From positions 1 through 33,049 of the forward strand of contig NZ_LABY01000036.1 of NCBI RefSeq assembly GCF_001043975.1: 33,049 bases of DNA. The letters are read 5' to 3'. This stretch comes from Methylobacterium variabile (GTDB taxonomy: Bacteria > Pseudomonadota > Alphaproteobacteria > Rhizobiales > Beijerinckiaceae). The notes below the pieces were generated by a model that worked only from the letters and a program-made list of their open reading frames with translations, was not told the DNA's origin and ran no database searches. This document shows, one piece after another, positions 1 to 6,571 of this stretch. Position numbers and translations under genes: made by a program. Within the stretch, counting starts at the first letter, position 1; the number at the start of each line of letters is the position of its first letter.

Positions 1-2
1 GC

Positions 3-482
3 AACCCGGTCCGGGCCGACGACCTGGTGCAGGACACGATGCTGAAGGCCTGGCAGAACCGCGACCGGTTCGAGTCCGGCACCAACCTCAGCGCCTGGCT
101 GTTCACGATCATGCGCAACGCCTTCTATTCGGAGCATCGCAAGCGCTCCCGGGAGGTCGAGGACAGCGAGGGCGTCTACTCGGCCCGCCTGACCTCCGCC
201 CCCAACCAGGGCGACCGCCTCGACGTGCAGGACCTTCAGGCCGCCCTCAACAAGCTGGTGGCCGAGCAGCGCGAGGCGCTGATGCTCGTCGCCGTCGGCG
301 ACCTCTCCTACGAGGACGCCGCCGCGCTGATGCAGTGCAAGGTCGGGACGGTGAAGAGCCGGGTCTGCCGGGCCCGCGACAAGCTGGCGGAGCTCCTCGG
401 CTACAGCGGCGGCGAGCTCGGGGCCGACCGGCTCACCCGCTCCGTGATGGGGCATTCCGGCGCGATGGCGCTCGACGGCTGA
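3..482 (+). CDS. ECF-family RNA polymerase sigma factor, EcfG-like (5' end cut by window)
   Basis: The reading frame is open from the first bases of the window, so the true start lies outside it; an internal ATG at 27 is not the start. The visible 159 residues cover sigma region 2 (DDLVQDTMLKAW, then NLSAWLFTIMRNAFYSEHRK) and region 4 with its helix-turn-helix (LSYEDAAALMQCKVGTVKSRVCRAR), joined by a short linker. The KRSREVEDSEG stretch and general pattern resemble the EcfG-like (ECF15) sigma factors that run the general stress response of alphaproteobacteria under PhyR/NepR control. Neither partner gene is visible here. The last 30 residues after the second helix are a variable tail. ECF identity is certain; the EcfG subgroup is an inference from pattern. 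Confidence 0.93.
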   Translation, partial: NPVRADDLVQDTMLKAWQNRDRFESGTNLSAWLFTIMRNAFYSEHRKRSREVEDSEGVYSARLTSAPNQGDRLDVQDLQAALNKLVAEQREALMLVAVGDLSYEDAAALMQCKVGTVKSRVCRARDKLAELLGYSGGELGADRLTRSVMGHSGAMALDG

Positions 483-485
483 GCC

Positions 486-532
486 CCGGACCGGTGCGAG
501 CCGGGACGGGAACCCGCGCCACCCCGGTCCGG
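486..532 (+). terminator. Inverted repeat just after the sigma factor gene, possible terminator
   Basis: Two perfectly complementary 9-base arms (CCGGACCGG at 486-494 and CCGGTCCGG at 524-532) lie within 50 bases of the stop codon. The spacer contains a smaller GC hairpin. There is no T-run after it, so intrinsic termination is uncertain. Confidence 0.35.
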
Positions 533-961
533 AACATCCGGTGGCCGTGACGGTTTCGGCTTTCAAGTCGCGCCTGTAGATTCGGACGGGACGCGTCGGC
601 CCATTGCGGTCCGGTCCCTCGTGGATCGCGCCCGCGAAACGGCGGGGAGCGGCCGTCCCGCCTCGCTGGAATCGACCCTTCGGACGGTCCTCGACGCGCC
701 GGGGTCGGATGCAGTGCGGTCCGCTGCCGTGTAAGAAACAGCTAAATTGTTGGCGCCCGATGTAATCGTGCGCATGATTTTCGGACAAGATGACGGTCGG
801 TCGTTGACCCCCGATCACCCTCTGAGGCCGAGGCAACTGTGAATCATGGTCCCGGCGACACAAGAAAAAATACGTCTAAAGTCGATATCACCACAAAAAT
901 TCACTTCGATAGATATCATAAGACTTAGGGTAAAATGAAATTTGTTATAGAGGGGGATAGT
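533..961. other. Intergenic region ending in an AT-rich island
   Basis: No convincing gene is seen. A GGAAC at 531-535 followed 17 bases later by GTT fits the loose form of the alphaproteobacterial general-stress promoter, but it overlaps the inverted repeat and has no obvious target. Bases from about 860 to 960 are strikingly A/T-rich compared with the rest of the window (runs such as AAGAAAAAATACG and CACAAAAATTCAC). They probably hold promoter elements for the small ORF at 962 and/or the Crp/Fnr gene at 1102. Confidence 0.45.
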
Positions 962-1063
962 ATGAAACCCACTTCGGCGTCGCCGCCTGGTCCGGAAGAA
1001 ATGCCTCAGATTCATTCTCGCAATGTTCGAAACAGGACAGACATGGGATTGACCTATCGTTAG
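962..1063 (+). CDS. Possible 33-residue small ORF
   Basis: An ATG is preceded by a strong purine-rich ribosome binding site (GAGGGGG, five bases before the ATG) and opens a 33-codon frame ending in TAG at 1061. The peptide begins MKPTSASPPGPEEMPQ and has no membrane segment or recognised motif. Its codons are not GC-biased at the third position like those of neighbouring genes, so it could be recently acquired, a leader peptide for the downstream Crp/Fnr gene, or not translated at all. No family is recognised. Confidence 0.3.
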   Translation: MKPTSASPPGPEEMPQIHSRNVRNRTDMGLTYR

Positions 1064-1101
1064 ACCAAACCCAAGCTTGCTCCGGTGGCGAGGATGCGCA
1101 C

Positions 1102-1956
1102 GTGCCGCGGTCGTCGACCTCCAGCCGGACCCGTGAGGCGAGCCCCAGATTTCCGGAGACGACGACCTTGAATGCGCCGGACGAGCCGCGGACCCCCGAG
1201 GCCACCCTTTTCGAGGGCAACCTCCTGCTCGAGGCCATTGCCGTGAGCGACCGCGCCCTGCTGGCTCCGTATCTCGAGCGGGCGCAGCGCACCCGCGGCG
1301 CCGTGCTGTTCCGCGCCGGCGAGGACGTCTCCCACGTCACCTTCCCGCTGAACCAGACCACCGTGACCCTGGTCTCGCGGATGCGCGACGGGCGCATGGT
1401 CGAGACCGCGACGGTGGGGCACGAGGGCGCCGTCGGCGGCGTCGTCAGCCACGGCTACCTGCCGGCCTTCAGCGAGGCGGTGGTGCAGGTCTCCGGCGCC
1501 GTGCTGCGCCTCGACGCCGAGCGACTGACACGGGCCAAGATGGCCTCGCCCACCCTGCGCGACCTGTTCGTGCGCTACGCCGACTGCCTGCTCGCCCAGG
1601 TGCTGCAATCGGTGGCCTGCAACGCGGTCCATCCGATCGAGGAGCGCTGCCTGCGCTGGCTCCTGACCTTCATGGACCGGCTCGGCACGCCGGTCCTGCC
1701 GGTGACGCAGGAGATGCTGGCCGAGATGCTCGGCGTGCGCCGCACCTACCTCACCGGCGTGCTCGGGTCACTGCAGCGCCGCGGCCTGATCGCGGTGCGC
1801 CGCGGCCAGATCACGATCCTCGACCGGGCCCGTGCCGAGCACTCCGCCTGCGAGTGCTACGGCAAGGTCCGGCACCATTTCCGCACCGTGCTCGGAGCGG
1901 TCTACGCCGAGAACGGCGCCATCGTGGCGGTCGACCCGACGCAGCGTCACGAGTAA
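1102..1956 (+). CDS. Crp/Fnr-family transcriptional regulator
   Basis: This is a 284-residue regulator with an N-terminal cyclic-nucleotide-binding-like beta-roll (about residues 40-165, containing LFRAGEDVSHVTFPL and VGHEGAVGGVVS) and a C-terminal Crp-type winged helix (about residues 205-265, VTQEMLAEMLGVRRTYLTGV followed by LQRRGLIAVRRGQI). It lacks the N-terminal cysteines of oxygen-sensing Fnr, so the signal cannot be read from the sequence. Two starts are plausible: GTG at 1102 with AGGA seven bases upstream, or TTG at 1168 with GGAG nine bases upstream. The shorter form (262 residues) fits the usual family length better. The conserved tail with SACECYG is typical of the many Methylobacterium paralogues. 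It stands alone, tail-to-tail with the exporter gene at 1990. Confidence 0.9.
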   Translation: MPRSSTSSRTREASPRFPETTTLNAPDEPRTPEATLFEGNLLLEAIAVSDRALLAPYLERAQRTRGAVLFRAGEDVSHVTFPLNQTTVTLVSRMRDGRMVETATVGHEGAVGGVVSHGYLPAFSEAVVQVSGAVLRLDAERLTRAKMASPTLRDLFVRYADCLLAQVLQSVACNAVHPIEERCLRWLLTFMDRLGTPVLPVTQEMLAEMLGVRRTYLTGVLGSLQRRGLIAVRRGQITILDRARAEHSACECYGKVRHHFRTVLGAVYAENGAIVAVDPTQRHE

Positions 1957-1989
1957 CGCGGTGTCCGGACACTCCCGTCGGGGGTGCGC

Positions 1990-2304
1990 TCAGGCGACGA
2001 GCTTGAGCCCGAGGATGCCGAGCACGATGAGGCCGATGCAGCCGAGCCGCGCCGCCGTCGCGGGCTCTCCGAACAGCGCGATGCCGAGGAGCGCCGTGCC
2101 CACGGTGCCGATGCCGGTCCAGATCGCGTAGGCAGTGCCGACCGGCAACGTTCGCAGGGCGAGCCCGAGCAGCGCCAAACTCGCCACCATGCTGAGGCCG
2201 GTGACCAGCGACGGCACGAGGCGGGTGAAGCCGTCGGTGTACTTGAGGCCGATCGCCCAGCCGACCTCGAGCAGGCCGGCGACGAGGAGAAGGATCCAGG
2301 CCAC
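1990..2304 (-). CDS. gdx: SMR-family guanidinium exporter (Gdx/SugE type)
   Basis: This 104-residue protein has four transmembrane helices, the size of the small multidrug resistance family. Its sequence follows the Gdx/SugE subgroup rather than Emr[21 protein letters not shown] carries the essential glutamate (residue 13), and [19 protein letters not shown] is the signature second half. Gdx proteins are dual-topology antiporters that swap guanidinium for protons at the inner membrane. The start is a GTG at 2304 with AGGGA seven bases upstream. A longer in-frame ATG start at 2433 would add soluble residues and run through the riboswitch hairpins, so it is rejected. The leader holds a guanidine-II riboswitch, which independently supports guanidinium as the substrate. 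Confidence 0.93.
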   Translation of the reverse strand: MAWILLLVAGLLEVGWAIGLKYTDGFTRLVPSLVTGLSMVASLALLGLALRTLPVGTAYAIWTGIGTVGTALLGIALFGEPATAARLGCIGLIVLGILGLKLVA

Positions 2305-2323
2305 GGCAACGTCCCTGTCATGA

Positions 2324-2399
2324 GCAGGGCCGTCCCTGCGGATGGTGGCACCGCCCCCGGCTCCGCGACCGGTCCGCCGGGCAGCCGGGCCGTCCCGGC
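2324..2399 (-). promoter_or_regulatory. Guanidine-II (mini-ykkC) riboswitch controlling the Gdx exporter
   Basis: Read on the minus strand, two perfect 6-bp hairpins each close an ACGG tetraloop: GCCGGG-ACGG-CCCGGC (2399 to 2384) and GCAGGG-ACGG-CCCTGC (2339 to 2324), separated by 44 bases. Paired stems with ACGR loops are the defining feature of the guanidine-II class, whose two loops dock on each other when guanidinium binds. The second hairpin ends 19 bases before the GTG start, next to the ribosome binding site, as expected for control of translation initiation. The inter-hairpin distance is on the long side. The downstream gene is exactly the exporter this riboswitch usually controls. 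Confidence 0.88.
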
Positions 2400-2525
2400 C
2401 CGCTTCAGATGGGGCCCGTTCGGCCGCCCGCAACCGTCACCGTATCGACTGAGGTCCGCTCCCCACGCGCCGGACACGGCCGAGTCGCGCGGCCGTCTGC
2501 AACGCAGCCATGCGGCGAGTGCGGT

Positions 2526-2585
2526 TTGACAGCCGCGTCCTCCTCTCGGATCATCCATATCACGGACATAATGTCCACAATATGG
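2526..2585 (+). promoter_or_regulatory. Candidate promoter and nested palindromic operator of the cupin operon
   Basis: TTGACA at 2526-2531 is followed after 17 bases by GATCAT (2549-2554), a reasonable housekeeping -35/-10 pair. Immediately downstream is a 31-base imperfect palindrome centred on 2570. Its outer arms are CCATAT (2555-2560) and ATATGG (2580-2585), and its inner arms GGACAT and ATGTCC (2564-2569, 2571-2576); 12 of 15 pairs are complementary. It covers the expected transcription start, so binding there should repress. The IclR regulator encoded at the end of the operon is the natural candidate ligand-responsive binder; this is inference. Confidence 0.6.
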
Positions 2586-2603
2586 AAAATTACGGAGGAG
2601 ACG

Positions 2604-3173
2604 ATGGGCGCTGCCATACCGGACAAGGGATCTCCGGGAGACCCCGCCGCCGGGCTCGACGCCGCCACCCTGCGGAGGATGCCCTACCAGCTTCCGCAGC
2701 CGGCGGAGATCAGGCCCGACCTCGTGGTGGCGCCGGCGATCCCGGAGGACGACCGCATCTGGGTGCCGCAGGCCGACAGCGTCTGGTTCCGGCCGCTCTG
2801 CCTGAACATCTCCGCCGGCTACTGGATGAATCTCCTGAAGGTCCGCAAGGCCGGCATCCTCAGCCGCCACCGTCATCCCGGCCCCGTCCACGCCTTCGTG
2901 CTCAAGGGCAGCTGGCGCTACCTCGAGCACGACTGGGTCGCCAGCGAGGGCGCCTACGCCTTCGAGCCGCCGGGCGAGACCCACACCCTCGTGGTCGACG
3001 AGGGGGTCGAGGAGATGATCACCTACTTCCAGGTCAACGGCTGCATGTACTACGTCGACCCGTGGGGCCGGCACACCGGCTACGAGGACGTCTTCACCAA
3101 GGTCGACATGTGCCGGGCGCATTACGAGGCGGTCGGCCTCGGCGCCGACTACGTCGATCAGTTCATCCGCTGA
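2604..3173 (+). CDS. Cupin protein, 2,4'-dihydroxyacetophenone dioxygenase family
   Basis: This is a 189-residue single-domain cupin. The first cupin motif is at residues 89-104 (HRHPGPVHAFVLKGSW), with His89, His91 and possibly His96 as metal ligands. The second, EPPGETHTL (residues 121-129), supplies His127. Sequence and length match the family of 2,4'-dihydroxyacetophenone dioxygenases, non-haem iron enzymes that cleave a C-C bond next to an aromatic ketone. Many family members have unknown substrates, so the reaction here is open. The start is fixed by GGAGGAG five bases before the ATG. It is the first gene of an operon with an MFS transporter, an SDR dehydrogenase and an IclR regulator, which points to uptake and breakdown of an organic acid. 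Confidence 0.85.
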   Translation: MGAAIPDKGSPGDPAAGLDAATLRRMPYQLPQPAEIRPDLVVAPAIPEDDRIWVPQADSVWFRPLCLNISAGYWMNLLKVRKAGILSRHRHPGPVHAFVLKGSWRYLEHDWVASEGAYAFEPPGETHTLVVDEGVEEMITYFQVNGCMYYVDPWGRHTGYEDVFTKVDMCRAHYEAVGLGADYVDQFIR

Positions 3174-3227
3174 GCGCAGGCGGACCGCGTCACCAAGCGT
3201 AAAACAGAGTGGGAGGACCGGAGCGCG

Positions 3228-4532
3228 ATGTCGTCCGGCAAGTCGCGGCGCCTGCGCTGCATCCAGTGGGTTGCCGTCGCCTTCCTGACGGCGGCGGGAA
3301 TCATCAACTACGTCGACCGCTCGGCGCTCTCGATCGCCAACACGGCGATCCGAGACGAGATGGCCCTCGGCCCGGCCGAGATGGGGTGGCTGCTCTCGGC
3401 CTTCTCCCTCGCCTATGCCTTTTCGCAGCTGCCGGTCGGCGCACTTCTCGACCGGTTCGGGTCGCGCCTCATGCTCGGGGCCGGGATGTTCTTCTGGTCC
3501 CTGGCGCAGCTGGTCTCCGGCTTCGTCACCAGCTTCCAGCAATTCGTGCTGGCGCGCGCGATCCTCGGCCTCGGCGAGGCGCCGCAATTCCCCGCCGGCG
3601 CCAAGACGGTGAGCGAGTGGTTCTCCCTGCGCGAGCGCGGCACGCCGACGGGCATCTTCGTCGCCTCGTCCTGCATCGGGCCCTGCATCGCCCCGCCGCT
3701 GCTCACCGCGATGATGCTGGCGTTCGGCTGGCGCTGGATGTTCGTGCTCACCGGCCTCGCCGGCATCGTCGTGGCGGTGGGCTGGTACCTCGTCTACCGC
3801 AACCGCGCCGAGGTGGCGCTGACGCCGGAGGAGACCGCGCATCTCGACGAGGGCGCCCGGGCGGAGCCGCCGGCCCAGCGCATGACCTTCGCCGAGTGGC
3901 GCGGCCTGTTCGCCCACGCCACCACCTGGGGCATGATCCTCGGCTTCATGGGCGTCATCTACATGGTCTGGCTCTACCTGACCTGGCTGCCGTCCTACCT
4001 CGAGCATGAGCGGGGCCTGAGCGTGGCGCGCACCGGCTGGGTGGTGGCGATCCCCTACGTCTTCGGCACGATCGGCATGCTGTGCGCCGGCCAGGCCGCC
4101 GACCGGCTGCTCGCCCGGGGCGCCAGCATCGTCGCCAGCCGCAAGTGGCCGGTCTGCATCGGGCTCCTCGGCGGCGGCGCCTTCACGGTGCCGGCGGCCT
4201 ACACCCCGAGCGTGACCCTGGCGGTGGTCTACATCTGCCTGGCGATGTTCTTCATCAACATGGCGAGCGCCGCCGCCTGGATGATGGTGAGCGTCGCGGT
4301 GCCCAAGCGCCAGGTCGCCTCCCTCGGCAGCATCCAGAACTTCGGCGGCTACTTCGCCGGCTCGTTCGCCCCGGTCATCACCGGCTACATCGTCCAGGGC
4401 ACCGGCTCCTACGTCAACGCCCTCCTCGCCGCGGCCGCCGTCGCGGTGCTGGCGGCGGTCGCCTACATCGCCCTCGTGCGCAAGCCGCTGGAGGGCAGCG
4501 AGACCCTGATCCTGACGGAGCGCCCGGCATGA
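3228..4532 (+). CDS. MFS transporter, anion:cation symporter (ACS) family
   Basis: This is a 434-residue protein with the twelve-helix major facilitator pattern. The N-terminal INYVDRSALSIANTAI segment and the loop LLDRFGSRLML (the family's D-R-x-G-x-R motif) place it in the ACS group, which imports sugar acids, tartrate, phthalate and similar carboxylates with protons. A central cytoplasmic loop (about residues 190-220) separates the two six-helix halves. A GGAGG lies upstream of the ATG. The stop overlaps the start of the SDR gene (ATGA), so the two are translationally coupled. The substrate is probably the compound, or its precursor, processed by the neighbouring cupin and SDR enzymes. Confidence 0.9.
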   Translation: MSSGKSRRLRCIQWVAVAFLTAAGIINYVDRSALSIANTAIRDEMALGPAEMGWLLSAFSLAYAFSQLPVGALLDRFGSRLMLGAGMFFWSLAQLVSGFVTSFQQFVLARAILGLGEAPQFPAGAKTVSEWFSLRERGTPTGIFVASSCIGPCIAPPLLTAMMLAFGWRWMFVLTGLAGIVVAVGWYLVYRNRAEVALTPEETAHLDEGARAEPPAQRMTFAEWRGLFAHATTWGMILGFMGVIYMVWLYLTWLPSYLEHERGLSVARTGWVVAIPYVFGTIGMLCAGQAADRLLARGASIVASRKWPVCIGLLGGGAFTVPAAYTPSVTLAVVYICLAMFFINMASAAAWMMVSVAVPKRQVASLGSIQNFGGYFAGSFAPVITGYIVQGTGSYVNALLAAAAVAVLAAVAYIALVRKPLEGSETLILTERPA

Positions 4533-5254
4533 CCTTCACCCCCGACCTCCTGGCGGGCCGGAGCGCCCTCGTCACCGGGGGCACCTCCGGCATCGGCGCC
4601 GCCATCGCCGAGGCGCTGGCCCGCCTCGGCGCCCAGGTGCTGGCGGCCGGGATCGGCGCGGAGGCCTGCGCGATTCCCGCCGGCCTCGCCCTCACGGCGC
4701 ACGAGCTCGACGTCACCGACGGGGACGCCGTCGCGGCCCTCGTCGGGTCCTGCGCCCGGCTCGACGTCGTGGTGAACTGCGCCGGCATCATCCGGCGGGG
4801 CGACGAGCACCGGCCCGAGGTGTTCGAGCAGGTCATAGCGGTGAACCTCACCGGCACGATGCGGGTGTGCGCCGCCGCGCGGCCCAAGCTGGCGGAGAGC
4901 CGCGGCACGATCGTCAACACCGCCTCGATGCTGTCCTTCTTCGGCGGCGGTCTGGTGCCGGGCTACAGCGCCAGCAAGGGCGGGGTGGCGCAGCTGACGA
5001 AGTCGCTCGCCATCGCCTACGCGCCGGACGGCATCCGGGTGAACGCGGTGGCGCCGGGCTGGATCGCTACACCCCTGACGCAGGCGCTGCAGGACGATCC
5101 CGCCCGCGCCCAGCCGATCCTCGCGCGCACGCCGCTCGGCCGCTGGGGCACGCCGGCGGACGTGGCGGCGGCGGTCACCTTCCTGGCGAGCCCGGCCGCC
5201 GCCTTCATGACCGGGGTGGTGCTGCCGGTCGACGGCGGCTACCTCGTCACCTGA
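4529..5254 (+). CDS. SDR-family NAD(P)-dependent oxidoreductase
   Basis: This is a 241-residue classical short-chain dehydrogenase. The cofactor-binding motif TGGTSGIG is at residues 16-23, NCAG at 83-86, and the catalytic set is complete: Asn106, Ser133, Tyr146 and Lys150 (in YSASK). PGW at 176-178 and the C-terminal PVDGGY are also standard. The missing acidic or basic residue after the second strand leaves NAD versus NADP preference unclear. The start codon overlaps the MFS stop by four bases. By context it probably oxidises or reduces a hydroxyl/keto group on the imported substrate. The FabG-like sequence alone does not define the reaction. Confidence 0.9.
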   Translation: MTFTPDLLAGRSALVTGGTSGIGAAIAEALARLGAQVLAAGIGAEACAIPAGLALTAHELDVTDGDAVAALVGSCARLDVVVNCAGIIRRGDEHRPEVFEQVIAVNLTGTMRVCAAARPKLAESRGTIVNTASMLSFFGGGLVPGYSASKGGVAQLTKSLAIAYAPDGIRVNAVAPGWIATPLTQALQDDPARAQPILARTPLGRWGTPADVAAAVTFLASPAAAFMTGVVLPVDGGYLVT

Positions 5255-5286
5255 CGCCGCACTGACCCGAGAGGAACCGCTCCCGC

Positions 5287-6096
5287 ATGGGCTCCGACGA
5301 CGCCGATGGAGGGCCGAGCCTGCGTCCCGAGGTTCCGGGCACCGCCGCCTTCGGCAAGTTCATGCGGGTGCTCCAGGCCGTGGCGGACGCGCCCGAGGAC
5401 GCGACGGTCGCCCGTCTCGCCCGGACGACCGCGCTGCCGCGGCCGACGGCGCACCGCATCGCCGCCGCCCTGGTCGCGGAGGGCCTGCTGACCGAGGACG
5501 AGGGCGGCCGCCTGCGCCTCGGCCCGCGCCTCGTCAGCCTGGCCTTCCAGTCCTGGGACGGCTCGCTGCTGCGCCAGGCAGCGCGGGAGCCGCTCCTGCG
5601 CTTGCGCGACGACCTCGACGAGACCGTGCACCTCGCGGTGCCGGATTTCGGCGAGATGGTCTACATCGACAAGCTCGAGAGCCACCGCACCGTGCGCATG
5701 GCCTCGCGCATCGGCACCCGGGTGTCGCTGCACACCAGCGCCGTCGGCAAGGCCTGGCTCGCGACCCTGCCGGAGCACGAGCTGGAGCCGCTGCTCGAGC
5801 GGCTGCAGCGGCCGGCGCACACGTCCCACAGCATCACCGATCCCGCGACGCTGCGCCGCGAGATCGCCGAGACGCGCCGGCGCGGCCATTCCCTCGACCT
5901 GCAGGAGAACGAGCTCGACATCTGCTGCTACGGCCGGGTGCTGCGGGGCGCGGGAGGCCGGGTGCTCGGCTGCATCAGCGTCAGCCTGCCGAAGTACCGC
6001 TTCGAGACCCTGGCGCCCGAGACGGTGCTCGCGGCGATGCAGACCTGCGCCGAGGGCGTGGCGCGGGTCGCCGGCGCGGCACGCCCGGCGGACTGA
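5287..6096 (+). CDS. IclR-family transcriptional regulator
   Basis: This 269-residue protein has the two-domain IclR layout: an N-terminal winged helix-turn-helix at about residues 22-80 (VARLARTTALPRPTAHRIAA) and a C-terminal GAF-like effector domain (about 95-260). The effector domain includes the family's HTSAVGKAWLA stretch, the DLQENELDICCYG segment and GCISVSLP. It lies 32 bases after the SDR gene and probably belongs to the same transcript. It is the likely regulator of the cupin-MFS-SDR operon, with the palindrome at 2555-2585 as a candidate site. The effector would be a small carboxylate or aromatic intermediate. Confidence 0.92.
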   Translation: MGSDDADGGPSLRPEVPGTAAFGKFMRVLQAVADAPEDATVARLARTTALPRPTAHRIAAALVAEGLLTEDEGGRLRLGPRLVSLAFQSWDGSLLRQAAREPLLRLRDDLDETVHLAVPDFGEMVYIDKLESHRTVRMASRIGTRVSLHTSAVGKAWLATLPEHELEPLLERLQRPAHTSHSITDPATLRREIAETRRRGHSLDLQENELDICCYGRVLRGAGGRVLGCISVSLPKYRFETLAPETVLAAMQTCAEGVARVAGAARPAD

Positions 6097-6119
6097 TCGT
6101 CCGGGAGGACACGCGCCGC

Positions 6120-6557
6120 ATGACCGCGCAGATCCTGGACGTCGTGATCCTCGACGGTCGCAGGTGCCCCCTGCCCTCCGCGCCTTCGCCGTTCCCGCCC
6201 GGGTTCGACCTGCCGCCGGGCCAGTTCTTCTCGGGCGCCGACCACCGCAACGTGCGCGGCTACGGCGCCGTCTGGCAGATCGTGGACGGCCGCCTGCTCG
6301 TGGTCGGATTCGGCGGCACGGTCGAGGCATTCCCCGGCGGGGACCGGCAGATCGGCATGCGGGAGGTCTACGGAACCGAGGGTCCGGTCTGGGCCGAGTG
6401 GGTCAGCCGGACCCTGGTCATCCCGGTCGGCGAGCCGGTCCACGATCCCGAGGGCTTCCGTGCGCCCACCTCCACCGCCTCCTGCGAGGTGCAGGTGCTC
6501 CATGGCCGCGTCACCGGCATGACCACGCGCGCGGCCGCGGAGCGTCCGGTCGCGTAG
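6120..6557 (+). CDS. Hypothetical 145-residue protein, last gene of the cupin operon
   Basis: No family is recognised. The protein has no signal peptide or membrane helix. It is rich in Gly, Val and Pro with alternating hydrophobic residues (IVDGRLLVVGFGG, CEVQVLHGRVTGMT), suggesting a small beta-rich soluble fold. GGGAGGA stands upstream of the ATG, and the gene begins 23 bases after the IclR stop, so it is probably co-transcribed and may take part in the same pathway. Codon use is like its neighbours. It ends 14 bases from the convergent chemotaxis receptor gene. Confidence 0.7.
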   Translation: MTAQILDVVILDGRRCPLPSAPSPFPPGFDLPPGQFFSGADHRNVRGYGAVWQIVDGRLLVVGFGGTVEAFPGGDRQIGMREVYGTEGPVWAEWVSRTLVIPVGEPVHDPEGFRAPTSTASCEVQVLHGRVTGMTTRAAAERPVA

Positions 6558-6571
6558 GTTCCGGCCCCGGC

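Noticed and set aside
563..775. Possible 70-codon minus-strand gene, and a plus-strand frame ending at 735, in the gap after the sigma factor
   Set aside because: Neither has a ribosome binding site or recognisable sequence; composition alone is not enough in such GC-rich DNA.
2605..3202. Alternative frame through the cupin gene
   Set aside because: It is an Arg/Pro-rich shadow. The cupin frame has the metal-binding motifs and the ribosome binding site.
1947..4007. Very long minus-strand open frame across the exporter, cupin and transporter genes
   Set aside because: It has no stop because of the high GC content. It runs antisense to clear genes and has no recognisable protein sequence outside the exporter shadow.
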